Made by a program: the position numbers and the translations under genes
Assembly: GCA_029004655.1 (NCBI GenBank)
Contig: JAQVYP010000029.1
Span: forward strand, 1-14,502
Direction: 5' to 3'
Length of the DNA: 14,502 nucleotides
Origin: Oscillospiraceae bacterium
GTDB lineage: Bacteria > Bacillota > Clostridia > Oscillospirales > Acutalibacteraceae
Shown here: positions 6,299-14,299 of the stretch, piece after piece
How positions within the stretch are numbered: the first letter of the stretch is position 1
How the letters are laid out: each line of letters starts with the position of its first letter
Notes under the pieces: generated by a model
Databases searched by the model: none
What the model saw: only the letters and a program-made list of their open reading frames with translations
Told to the model about the DNA's origin: nothing

Positions 6299-7123
6299 AT
6301 GGTTGAAGTAGTCGGGGTAAAATTCCGCACCGACGGGCAAACTTATACCTTTGACCCAAAGGATAAAAAGTTTAGCGTGGGCGATGTAGTTATAGTTGAC
6401 ACTGTCCGTGGGACAGAGTGTGGGGAAATATCTAAAGCAAATTATTCAGTTAGAGACGAGGAAATAGTTAAACCTCTTAAAGAAGTTCAACGCCTTGCTG
6501 ATAGAAATGATTTGCAGCGCATAGAAGACAATCGCAAATGTGAAAAGGAAGCGTTCTTGGCTTGCGAAGCGAAAATTATCGAGCATAACCTTGATATGAA
6601 GCTTGTTGATGTAGAAATGTCTTTCGATAACAGCAAAATTTTGTTTTACTTCACAGCTGATGGAAGAATTGATTTTAGGGAACTTGTTAAGGATTTGGCG
6701 TCAATATTTCGCACTCGTATTGAACTCCGCCAAATTGGTGTTCGTGATGAAGCAAAAATGCTCGGCGGACTTGGCATTTGTGGTCAGCCGTTTTGCTGTA
6801 CCAGATTTTTGGACAATTTTCAGCCTGTTTCAATTAAAATGGCAAAGGAGCAAGGCCTGTCTCTTAATCCAACCAAAATATCCGGAACTTGTGGCCGCTT
6901 AATGTGCTGCTTAAAATATGAGCAGGATGCATATGAATATCTTATAAGCCTAACTCCAAAGACAGGCTCCATTGTTTCAACTCCGGACGGTGATGGAATG
7001 ATCATTGATGTCAGCCTTTTGACCGGAATGCTAAAAGTCAAATTGAGTGATTCAGATATCGCCCCTATTTCTGTTCATCGCGATAATGTGAAAGTTTTAA
7101 AAGCTTGCAAGGGCAAGAAATAG
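6299..7123 (+). CDS. ricT: RicT (YaaT), PSP1-domain iron-sulfur protein of the RicAFT complex
   Basis: The product is 274 residues from ATG 6299, beginning MVEVVGVKFRTDGQTYTFDP, as in YaaT of B. subtilis (VVGVRF...YYFDP). The PSP1 domain occupies about the first 160 residues and continues into a cysteine-rich part: GGLGICGQPFCCTRFL (Cys161, 166, 167) and CGRLMCCLKYEQDAYE (Cys198, 203, 204). RicT works with RicA (YmcA) and RicF (YlbF) in a complex that carries Fe-S clusters and steers RNase Y-dependent mRNA maturation, biofilm formation and sporulation in Bacillus; all candidate ligand cysteines are present here. RicA and RicF are not in this window. GGAG 6 bases upstream supports ATG 6299; ATG 6287 overlaps that GGAG and would add only MEHI. 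The gene follows holB as in many Firmicutes, but after a 167-base gap with its own promoter. Confidence 0.93.
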   Translation: MVEVVGVKFRTDGQTYTFDPKDKKFSVGDVVIVDTVRGTECGEISKANYSVRDEEIVKPLKEVQRLADRNDLQRIEDNRKCEKEAFLACEAKIIEHNLDMKLVDVEMSFDNSKILFYFTADGRIDFRELVKDLASIFRTRIELRQIGVRDEAKMLGGLGICGQPFCCTRFLDNFQPVSIKMAKEQGLSLNPTKISGTCGRLMCCLKYEQDAYEYLISLTPKTGSIVSTPDGDGMIIDVSLLTGMLKVKLSDSDIAPISVHRDNVKVLKACKGKK

Positions 7124-7125
7124 AA

Positions 7126-7187
7126 TTAATAAAGCAATAAGAATCCGCCTGTACTTTTAATTGTACAGGCGGATTCTTTATCTTTAT
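7126..7187. terminator. Bidirectional terminator between ricT and the ABC exporter operon
   Basis: A perfect 16-bp stem (7139-7154 with 7163-7178, core AATCCGCCTGTAC) has the loop TTTTAATT. Outer AATAAAG/CTTTATT arms can extend it. T-rich sequence follows on both strands. It lies between convergent stops at 7123 and 7187 and should end both transcripts. Confidence 0.92.
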
Positions 7188-9205
7188 TAAGCAATATTGT
7201 CGCTTTTGCCGGCAAACTGACTGTTGTATAAATCAGCATAAAATCCATTTTGCTCCATCAAGCTTGTATGAGTTCCATGCTCAATAATGTCGCCGTGATT
7301 CATAACCAAAATTAAATCTGCATTCCTAATCGTTGATAAGCGGTGAGCAATAACAAAGCTGGTGCGTCCGACCATAAGCTTGTTCATGGCTTTTTGAATA
7401 AGAACTTCGGTACGAGTGTCAACACTGGAGGTTGCCTCGTCAAGAATAAGAATAGCCGGATCTGCAAGCACTGCTCGAGCAATGGTTAATAGCTGCTTTT
7501 GACCTTGTGAAAGATTAGAAGCTTCTTCATTGATAACAGTGTCGTATCCCTCGGATAAGGTGCGAACAAAACGGTCAACATAAGAGGTTTTGGAAGCAGA
7601 AATAATTTGCTCCTGTGTTGAACCATCTTTACCGTAACCAATGTTGTCGTGAATTGTTCCGTTAAACAACCAAGTGTCTTGCAAAACCATTCCAAAAAGG
7701 CTGCGTAAATCGGATCGCGTTATATCCGTTATATTAACTCCGTCAATTTTAATGTTACCGCCAATTAGTTCGTAGAAACGCATAAGCAAATTAACAAGAG
7801 TGGTTTTGCCAGCACCAGTAGGGCCTACAATTGCAACTGTCTGACCCGGCTTGACTTCAACATTAAGGTCTTTAATAAGAATCTTATCATCAGAGTATCC
7901 GAATTTAACATGCTCAAAACTTACGGCGCCATGAGGATTGGTAAGTTCAATTGAATTTTTTGAATCTGAAACTTCTTCAGTTTCATCAAGGATTTCAAAC
8001 ACACGCTCTGCCGAAGCGGCGGTGGATTGCAGAACATTTATAATGTTTGCAATTTGAACAATCGGCTGTGTAAATTGTCGTGAATATTGAGTAAACGCAA
8101 TAATATCACCAAGACCAATCTTAGCATTAATAGCCAAAACACCACCAACAGCGCAGATTAAAAGATACCCTAAGTTGTTTAAAAAATTGGTAAGCGGCAT
8201 AATCAGACCAGAAATAAACTGAGATTTCCAACCGGCATTATATAGTTTCACATTAATATCGTCAAAAGCTTCAATGCTTATATTTTCATGTGAATAAGCT
8301 GAAATAATTTTGTGCCCGGTATACATTTCCTCTACGTGTCCGCTAATATTACCAAGCTCTTGTTGGTTAGCTTTAAACTGCTTTTTTGAACGCTTAGCAA
8401 CAAACATCGTAATAATAATAATTAATGGAAGTGTGCAAATTGTAATAAGTGTTAGTATCAGACTGATAGAAAGCATCATAATAGTAACACTGATAATTGT
8501 AACAACTGCGGAGATAACTTGTGTCAGAGATTGTTGCAAAGTGTTGCTGACATTATCAATATCATTGGTAACACGGCTTAAAATTTCGCCATGCGTATAG
8601 GTGTCAAAATATTTCATCGGAAGCCTGTTAAGCTTTACGTCAACGTCATTACGCATGTTATATACAGTTTTTTGTGCAATCTTAGCCATTACAAATGATT
8701 GAACAAAGCCGAAAATTCCGCTAAAAGCGTATAATGCAAGGCATAGCAGAAGAATACCACCAATGTAATCAAAATCCATTCCGGGTTTTCCTTTTGAAAA
8801 ATCTACTTTGAAAAGTGCCTCTTTCATGTTTTCGGCAAGGCCGGAGGTAATGCTTTCGGGCAACATGGAATAAATCTGTTCGCCTGTAATATTTGTTGGG
8901 ACAGAGCCCAAATTTTTTTCAATTTCCTCATAGATTGAACGCTGCATAATTGTTGTTTGAATGCTATTGGCCGCATTAGCCAGTATCTTAGGGGAAACAG
9001 TTGAGAATATTGTGGAAACAATTGTTGCAGCAAGAACTAATAATAAAGCGATTTTTACAGCTTTTAAATAAGCTAATAGACGTTTTATTGTAACGCTGAA
9101 GTTTTTGGCTTTTTCTCCGCCTTGCATCATATGACCGCCAGGTCCATGACCGCCCATAGGTCCTCTGCGAGGAGGTTGATTAGGTCTGTTGGATTGGTTT
9201 GTCAT
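7187..9205 (-). CDS. ABC exporter half-transporter, catalytically competent subunit (TM288/LmrD/BmrD-like)
   Basis: The product is 672 residues, a fused membrane domain and ATPase. The N-terminus has a cytosolic Pro/Gly/His-rich tail (residues 9-30), then six membrane helices: about 52-75, 148-172, two between 225 and 270, and two between 330 and 375. An unusually long extracellular loop (about 80-147) separates helices 1 and 2. The ATPase domain shows Walker A GPTGAGKT (461-468), Q-loop Gln509, signature LSQGQ (565-569), Walker B ILILDE with catalytic Glu590 and switch His621. The altered signature LSQGQ beside an intact Glu is what TM288-type subunits of heterodimeric exporters show, and the partner is the adjacent gene. 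The likely role is ATP-driven efflux of drugs or lipids. The start ATG overlaps the partner's stop (ATGA), with AGGAGG 7 bases upstream. Confidence 0.92.
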   Translation of the reverse strand: MTNQSNRPNQPPRRGPMGGHGPGGHMMQGGEKAKNFSVTIKRLLAYLKAVKIALLLVLAATIVSTIFSTVSPKILANAANSIQTTIMQRSIYEEIEKNLGSVPTNITGEQIYSMLPESITSGLAENMKEALFKVDFSKGKPGMDFDYIGGILLLCLALYAFSGIFGFVQSFVMAKIAQKTVYNMRNDVDVKLNRLPMKYFDTYTHGEILSRVTNDIDNVSNTLQQSLTQVISAVVTIISVTIMMLSISLILTLITICTLPLIIIITMFVAKRSKKQFKANQQELGNISGHVEEMYTGHKIISAYSHENISIEAFDDINVKLYNAGWKSQFISGLIMPLTNFLNNLGYLLICAVGGVLAINAKIGLGDIIAFTQYSRQFTQPIVQIANIINVLQSTAASAERVFEILDETEEVSDSKNSIELTNPHGAVSFEHVKFGYSDDKILIKDLNVEVKPGQTVAIVGPTGAGKTTLVNLLMRFYELIGGNIKIDGVNITDITRSDLRSLFGMVLQDTWLFNGTIHDNIGYGKDGSTQEQIISASKTSYVDRFVRTLSEGYDTVINEEASNLSQGQKQLLTIARAVLADPAILILDEATSSVDTRTEVLIQKAMNKLMVGRTSFVIAHRLSTIRNADLILVMNHGDIIEHGTHTSLMEQNGFYADLYNSQFAGKSDNIA

Positions 9206-10926
9206 GCTATTTCCTCCTCACTATGCTGTGAAAGTACAATTTCTTTATAAACTTCACAATGTTCATATAAATCTTTGTGCTTTCCTATGCCGGCAATTTC
9301 ACCGTCAGACAAAACTATTATTTGCTCTGCATTCATTATTGTACTTACACGTTGTGCAACAATTAGCATAACAGCATCGGTGATTTCGGATTTAAGTGCT
9401 GCACGAAGCTTTGCATCGGTTTTAAAGTCAAGAGCAGAGAAACTATCGTCGAAAATATATACTTCAGGTTTTCTGACCAAAGCACGCGCAATGGACAGAC
9501 GCTGCTTTTGTCCACCGGATAGGTTAGATCCGCCTTGGGAGATTGTTTCACTAAACCCGCCTGGCTTTCTCATGATAAAGTCGTATGCCATGGAAGTTTT
9601 TGCGGCTTGCTCAATTTCTTCTTGTGTCGCATCTTCTTTGCCATATTTAATGTTTTCTGCAACAGTGCCGGAAAAAAGAACGGCACTTTGAGGAACAAGA
9701 CCAATTTTTGCGCGTAAATCCTTAATAGATATATCGTTTATGTTCTGACCGTCGATTAAAATCTCCCCGGATTCTATGTCGTGGAATCTTGGAATTAAAT
9801 CAATCAATGTTGTCTTACCTGAACCGGTTGAACCAATAATAGCGGTGGTCTCGCCGGGGTTAGCCTTAAAACTAATATTCTTTAAAACCGGTTGTTCAGC
9901 ACCTTGAAAGCGAAAAGTAACATTCTTAAACTCAATACCGCTTAGAAGCTTTTCAGAATCCTGTGAGCCGTTGTCCACAATCTCATTGGTAGAATCAAGA
10001 ACACCATTGATGCGCTCTGCTGAAACAGTTGCACGAGGTATAAAGGTTAGAATCATAGAGAAGAACATAAGCGAAATCATAACGTGCATAACATACTGAA
10101 TGAACGCCACCATTTGTCCCATACTGATAATAGAATCGTTAATATAATTTGAACCTACCCAGTAGATTAAAATTGTGGTAAAGTTCATAATAATCATAAC
10201 TACCGGCATCATAACTGCCATAATTCTTGCAACCTTTAATGAGGTTTGTGTTAAATCAAGGTTTGCATCTTCAAAAACCTTCTGATCTTGTTTGGTGCGA
10301 TTAAATGCACGAATGACGCGAACACCGGTTAGACTCTCGCGCAGTACAAGGTTAAGTTTATCTAACTTTAACTGTTGAAGCTTGAAAAGAGGAGTGGCAA
10401 AAGAGATAATAATAACAACGGTAATTGCCAGAAACACTCCTACAATTGCAATTATCCAAGACAGCTCTTTTGCCTTGATAACTGCCATTATAATTGCGCC
10501 TATACCCATTATAGGGGTGAAAAACAAAAATCTTGATTGAACAACAAGTTGTTGAATCTGGCTGACATCATTGGTAGTTCGAGTAATAAGAGATGCAGTT
10601 CCGAACTTGCCGATTTGATTGTTAGAGGAATTTGTAACCTTAACAAAAATTGCCCTTCTTACATTTGATGCAACTCCCGAGCTTGTAATTGAAATTAAAA
10701 GTGATGCACAAACAGCACATAAAGAAATAACTGCTGAAATAATCAGCATGTCAATACCCGTTGAAATAATCATTCCTACGTCACCGGGAGTAATCCCTTT
10801 TTCAATTATTTCTTGCATTTTACTTGGAAGCAGCAGCTCGCTTATAGCTTGAATACTTATGAATACAATTGCTAAAAGGCCAAGCCACTTATACTTTCCA
10901 AGATTATTTTTTAATAGTTTAATCAT
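9202..10926 (-). CDS. ABC exporter half-transporter, degenerate-site subunit (TM287/LmrC/BmrC-like)
   Basis: The product is 574 residues: six membrane helices in about 1-300 and an ATPase domain from about 330. Motifs: Walker A GSTGSGKT (365-372), Q-loop Gln413, canonical signature LSGGQ (469-473), Walker B VYIFDD in which Asp494 replaces the catalytic Glu, and VAQR in which Gln525 replaces the switch His. These two substitutions define the non-hydrolysing site of heterodimeric type IV exporters such as TM287/288, LmrCD and BmrCD. Combined with LSQGQ in the neighbour, they give one degenerate and one consensus ATP site. Its start overlaps the MarR stop (ATGA, 10923-10926), with only a GGGGG upstream, so translation probably depends on coupling to marR. 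Substrate unknown; a multidrug exporter under MarR control is the likely reading. Confidence 0.92.
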   Translation of the reverse strand: MIKLLKNNLGKYKWLGLLAIVFISIQAISELLLPSKMQEIIEKGITPGDVGMIISTGIDMLIISAVISLCAVCASLLISITSSGVASNVRRAIFVKVTNSSNNQIGKFGTASLITRTTNDVSQIQQLVVQSRFLFFTPIMGIGAIIMAVIKAKELSWIIAIVGVFLAITVVIIISFATPLFKLQQLKLDKLNLVLRESLTGVRVIRAFNRTKQDQKVFEDANLDLTQTSLKVARIMAVMMPVVMIIMNFTTILIYWVGSNYINDSIISMGQMVAFIQYVMHVMISLMFFSMILTFIPRATVSAERINGVLDSTNEIVDNGSQDSEKLLSGIEFKNVTFRFQGAEQPVLKNISFKANPGETTAIIGSTGSGKTTLIDLIPRFHDIESGEILIDGQNINDISIKDLRAKIGLVPQSAVLFSGTVAENIKYGKEDATQEEIEQAAKTSMAYDFIMRKPGGFSETISQGGSNLSGGQKQRLSIARALVRKPEVYIFDDSFSALDFKTDAKLRAALKSEITDAVMLIVAQRVSTIMNAEQIIVLSDGEIAGIGKHKDLYEHCEVYKEIVLSQHSEEEIA

Positions 10927-11384
10927 TTGGAACCCCCACAGTTTTTTCGTTGGTTAAGAAATTCAGTTATCTTGTCAAGCAGACGTATTGCTTCATTCGA
11001 GTCGTCTTCACCAAGATAATTAATTAAATCGATTGTAAAACCTTTTCGCTTTTTATCCGTATTTTTAACAAAGGCCATACCTTTGTCAGTCAGCGTAATT
11101 CTAACAGAACGACGATCGGCAGCATCGCTTATTTTTGTAATATAACCAAGCTTTAACAATCGATTTGTTTGCTGTGTAACAGATGAGCGCGTAACACCAA
11201 TACTGTCACTTACAAATGATACTGTAATACCGTTAGGACTATTTAAATTATGGTGAAAAACAAAAATCATCAGAGCAACATCTTTAGCTCCAAGCTCACC
11301 AATTGAATCCGGTTTAAATCGTAAATGCTGTATGCGATTTAATGATTCAATAAATCTTGCTGCAAGAACGGAATCTTTTTGCAA
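10923..11384 (-). CDS. MarR-family transcriptional regulator
   Basis: The product is 153 residues with a winged helix-turn-helix at about 51-101. The recognition helix is in TRSSVTQQTNRLLKLG and the wing in DAADRRSVRITLTDKG, with the D..DRR signature of the family. Flanking helices form the dimer interface. MarR proteins usually repress their own operon and release DNA on binding a small toxic ligand. Here the gene leads an operon with two exporter genes, so it probably senses the exporter substrate. The start is TTG at 11384 with AAAGGA 10 bases upstream; no in-frame ATG lies nearby. A palindrome in its promoter is the likely operator. Confidence 0.92.
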   Translation of the reverse strand: MQKDSVLAARFIESLNRIQHLRFKPDSIGELGAKDVALMIFVFHHNLNSPNGITVSFVSDSIGVTRSSVTQQTNRLLKLGYITKISDAADRRSVRITLTDKGMAFVKNTDKKRKGFTIDLINYLGEDDSNEAIRLLDKITEFLNQRKNCGGSK

Positions 11385-11413
11385 AATATCACATTCCTTT
11401 CACATATAATTAA

Positions 11414-11434
11414 TTAAGTTACTTAACTATTATA
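11414..11434 (-). promoter_or_regulatory. Promoter and likely MarR operator of the exporter operon
   Basis: On the minus strand TATAAT (11434-11429) is followed at once by TTAAG-TAA-CTTAA (11426-11414), a 5-bp perfect inverted repeat around the transcription start. Short palindromes of TTAAG type between the -10 and the start codon are common MarR targets. The -35 is not recognisable. That this MarR protein binds here is inference from position. Confidence 0.6.
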
Positions 11435-11562
11435 CAAATAATTTTAATGGAATTATGAACAAACTTTTAACATTCTTAAATTTAACTGATATGTTATTGT
11501 AAAGAAAAATGGTTAAAATTTTTTGTGCAATATTTAAAGGGATTTAAGTGAAAGAACAGAAA
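11435..11562. other. Intergenic stretch without recognisable gene
   Basis: AT-rich sequence between the marR promoter and the terminator of the next operon. I see no open frame with a ribosome binding site and no clear structure. It should contain the upstream part of the marR promoter. Confidence 0.5.
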
Positions 11563-11593
11563 AACCTCCCGAGTTATAATGACTCAGGAGGTT
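11556..11593 (-). terminator. Terminator of the MacB-type ABC gene
   Basis: On the minus strand AACCTCC-T-GAGT pairs with ACTC-G-GGAGGTT (arms 11593-11582 and 11574-11563; one U-G wobble in RNA) around a 7-base loop. TTTTTCTG follows. It starts 9 bases after the stop codon of the ABC gene. Confidence 0.9.
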
Positions 11594-11601
11594 GCTTAGA
11601 T

Positions 11602-13965
11602 TTATTCTGCTCTTAGTGCTTCAACAGGATCCTTTTTGGCAGCCATTTTTGCTGGAATTGAGCCACCGATCAGGGTGAGTACTACGCTTATTAATACCAA
11701 TATAAATGCATGAACGGGATTGAGCTTAGCTACGTTTGCCAAATCCGTCATTTTTTCAATTATTATATTAGCGGGAAAAGTTAGCAGATAAGCAATTCCT
11801 ATTCCCAATAACCCTGAAAAAGTGCCTATTAAAAATGTTTCAACATTAAACACACGGGTAATATCTTTTTTTCTGGCACCTAGGGCCCGCAAAACGCCGA
11901 TTTCTTTTGTGCGCTCCAAAACTGAAATGTAGGTGATTATTCCAATCATAATCAGCGAAACAACAAGAGAAATTCCGGCAAAAGCTATTAATACTGCTGT
12001 TATGGCACTCATAATTCCGCCGGACATTTCAGTAATTGAACTTCCCAAGTCGGTGTAAACAATGGTGTCTTCCTCTGATTTTCCTGCATTAAAATCATCA
12101 AGATAGTTTAAAACTTGAGTTTTAGTGTCAAAATCATAAGGATAAATATAAATCATAAATGGGGTAGAGTCACCGCCGATATATGAAAGTATAGTTGATT
12201 TTTCTTCTTCTTTTAAGGTAGCCATTGTAATAACATTATAATCAGCTGCACGTTGTGCTTTGACGATTTCGGAATCATCAGCATTTTCTGCAATTTTAGT
12301 AACTAACTTATCGCTGTATGCCAAACCGGTACCCAATAATCCGATTTTGGATTCACTTTTTCGACGAACAATTGCGCTGATTTTAAGGGTGACACTCTTA
12401 GAAGAATCATACATATCATCATAATCATTAGCGGGCACAAAGTTCCCCATATTTGTTTTTGTATAATAATCGTCGTTGTCTATAAGTTTAAGCTCGGTTC
12501 CAACGACTTTGCTAAAATCAAGACTTTCAACATTATCGGTTTCAAATCCAATGTTTTTCAACACATTATAGTCAACACGGTTTTGCTTATCTACAACTAA
12601 AACAATATCTGTTTCACCAGCCGGATAGCTTCCGCTGAGTACATCATAATTTTTTTGAAGATAAGACTCGGCAGTATCACCCAGAGATTCGGGATACGAA
12701 GCGAGTCCTGCATTACTCATGCTGGATATGCTGGATGATGATGATGATGAAGTGGCATCACTGCCGCCCATATTGAATGCTACTGCCATAGACGCGGGAG
12801 TTGTCTTTCCATCTTTACGTCTAAGCAAATTCATTCCTATAAGCCTTGTATAACCTATACTGCTGCAAATACTGGGGTCTATATCTTCCAAATAGTCTAC
12901 ATATTCCTGTGTTATTACGTTTTTATGCGTGACTTTATCTTTAGATGAGTCGTATAGAAAAACTTCTTGTGCATCGGAGTATTCTTGGGATTCTTGCTTA
13001 ATAGATTGCATCTCTTTCATGGAATCAGCGTCCATGTTCATGGCAGACTGTGAAATAATAATCGGGAATTCAGATAAAGTATCACTTTGGAATTTGTCTA
13101 TCTGAATTTGGAAACCGGTAGAAAGGCTTAGAATCAACGCAATACCTATAATACCGATACTTGATGCGAATGAGGTTAGAGTGGTTCTCCATTTCTTTGT
13201 GGCAATATTTTTACCTGATAGTTTAAGCGCCGTAAAAAAGCTCATGCTGGTTTTTTTAATCTTATAGCCGTTATCGGTGGCTTCGGTATTAAATGGATTG
13301 CTGTCGTCAATGACATGACCGTCTTTAAATTTGACAATGCGGTCAGCATAATTCTCTGCAAGCTCAGGGTTATGCGTAACCATAATAACAAGTTTGTCAG
13401 CGGCAATTTCTTTAATCAAATCCATAATCTGTGTGCTGGTTTCTGTGTCAAGCGCACCGGTTGGCTCGTCGGCTAAAATAATGTCGGGATCGTTTGCAAG
13501 CGCACGGGCAATTGCAACACGCTGCATCTGTCCGCCGGAAAGTTGATTAGGCTTTTTGTGCACATGATCCTTAAGTCCAACTTTCTCAAGCGCTTCAAGT
13601 GCTTTTTTATGTTTGACTTCTGAAGAAACGCCGCTCAGAGTCATTCCCAATTCCACATTATCCACAATGCCTAAATGACTAATAAGGTTGTAGCTTTGAA
13701 AAATAAATCCGACGCTGTTGTTGCGATATGCATCCCACTGTGCATCCTTGAAATCCTTGGTGGATTTCCCGTTTATTATCAAATCGCCGCTATCATATTG
13801 ATCGAGTCCCCCGATAACATTAAGACAGGTTGTTTTTCCGGAACCGCTTTGACCCAAAATTGCAACAAATTCGCTCTTTCTAAAATCTATACTAACATCG
13901 TTCAAGGCGACTTGAACAAAATCACCTGTGGTATAGCTTTTGGTTATTCCTTTTAACTGAAGCAT
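11602..13965 (-). CDS. MacB-type ABC transporter: ATPase fused to FtsX-like permease
   Basis: The product is 787 residues. The ATPase domain (1-220) is of the LolD/MacB type: Walker A GQSGSGKT (38-45), Gln90, LSGGQ (142-146), Walker B IILADE with Glu167, His198. A linker leads to membrane helix 1 (about 262-285), an extracellular domain (about 286-650), then helices 2-4 (about 651-680, 708-733, 751-775). ERTKEIGVLRALGARKKDI (684-702) and the terminal KKDPVEALRAE are hallmarks of the FtsX/MacB permease family. Such proteins act as dimers by mechanotransmission, exporting peptides or lipoproteins or giving antibiotic resistance. The extracellular domain, about 365 residues, makes this protein longer than E. 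coli MacB (648 residues), and it carries a Ser run at 406-412. No MacA-like partner is adjacent. AGGAGG lies 7 bases before ATG 13965. A long leader precedes it. Confidence 0.92.
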   Translation of the reverse strand: MLQLKGITKSYTTGDFVQVALNDVSIDFRKSEFVAILGQSGSGKTTCLNVIGGLDQYDSGDLIINGKSTKDFKDAQWDAYRNNSVGFIFQSYNLISHLGIVDNVELGMTLSGVSSEVKHKKALEALEKVGLKDHVHKKPNQLSGGQMQRVAIARALANDPDIILADEPTGALDTETSTQIMDLIKEIAADKLVIMVTHNPELAENYADRIVKFKDGHVIDDSNPFNTEATDNGYKIKKTSMSFFTALKLSGKNIATKKWRTTLTSFASSIGIIGIALILSLSTGFQIQIDKFQSDTLSEFPIIISQSAMNMDADSMKEMQSIKQESQEYSDAQEVFLYDSSKDKVTHKNVITQEYVDYLEDIDPSICSSIGYTRLIGMNLLRRKDGKTTPASMAVAFNMGGSDATSSSSSSSISSMSNAGLASYPESLGDTAESYLQKNYDVLSGSYPAGETDIVLVVDKQNRVDYNVLKNIGFETDNVESLDFSKVVGTELKLIDNDDYYTKTNMGNFVPANDYDDMYDSSKSVTLKISAIVRRKSESKIGLLGTGLAYSDKLVTKIAENADDSEIVKAQRAADYNVITMATLKEEEKSTILSYIGGDSTPFMIYIYPYDFDTKTQVLNYLDDFNAGKSEEDTIVYTDLGSSITEMSGGIMSAITAVLIAFAGISLVVSLIMIGIITYISVLERTKEIGVLRALGARKKDITRVFNVETFLIGTFSGLLGIGIAYLLTFPANIIIEKMTDLANVAKLNPVHAFILVLISVVLTLIGGSIPAKMAAKKDPVEALRAE
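12734..12750 (-). repeat. Trinucleotide repeat encoding a serine run
   Basis: Five GAT units plus GA on the plus strand are read on the minus strand as TCA codons, giving, with TCC and AGC, seven serines (residues 406-412) in the extracellular domain of the ABC protein. Length changes by slippage would keep the frame. Confidence 0.7.
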
Positions 13966-14146
13966 TAAATATCCTCCTAATGGTAAAACTATTTAAGCAA
14001 TTGCATAATTTTATTTCGGAACAGTCAAGACCGCTCCATACAAAAATAAATATGGTGTTTCCCGAAAGTCTGCTAAAAACTTAGGAATGGTCTTGGCTAT
14101 TCAGTAGTTTATCAATTACCAAGAAAACTCTAAAGTAGTAATTATA
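13966..14146 (-). promoter_or_regulatory. Promoter and structured leader of the MacB-type gene
   Basis: On the minus strand TATAAT lies at 14146-14141 with a poor -35, giving a start near 14134 and a leader of about 165 bases, long for this genome. Segment B, CCAAGACC (14096-14089), can pair with segment A, TCTTGG (14124-14119), or with segment C, GGTCTTGA (14032-14025). B:C has 7 bp, then an A-C mismatch, then UUCC with GGAG. C can also sit in a small GGAGC...GTTCC hairpin (14037-14018). TCCTAA next to B (14086-14081) complements TTAGGA (13980-13975), which overlaps the ribosome binding site. No terminator-like U-run is seen. It matches no riboswitch class I know. Confidence 0.4.
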
Positions 14147-14299
14147 TACAATGATAGCAGATAAAAATAGTAATATATTAATAAAATAAAAACTTTTATG
14201 GTTTTACTCTTTATTATTTTCATAAAATGTTATATTATTAAAGGTAAAGAAGATGAGCGAATAATGGAATATAAACAAATGGGTGTCGAGGTGAAGGCT
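14147..14299 (+). promoter_or_regulatory. Promoter region of zapA
   Basis: This very AT-rich stretch holds an extended -10 (TGT TATATT, 14228-14236) without a clear -35, about 60 bases before the zapA start. GAGGTG (14288-14293) is the ribosome binding site. Nothing else is recognisable in the stretch. Confidence 0.4.

Noticed and set aside
14264..14299. Longer ZapA start (MEYKQMGVEVKA...)
   Set aside because: It is in frame, but it would place the GAGGTG ribosome binding site inside the coding region, and ZapA proteins normally begin close to the first strand.
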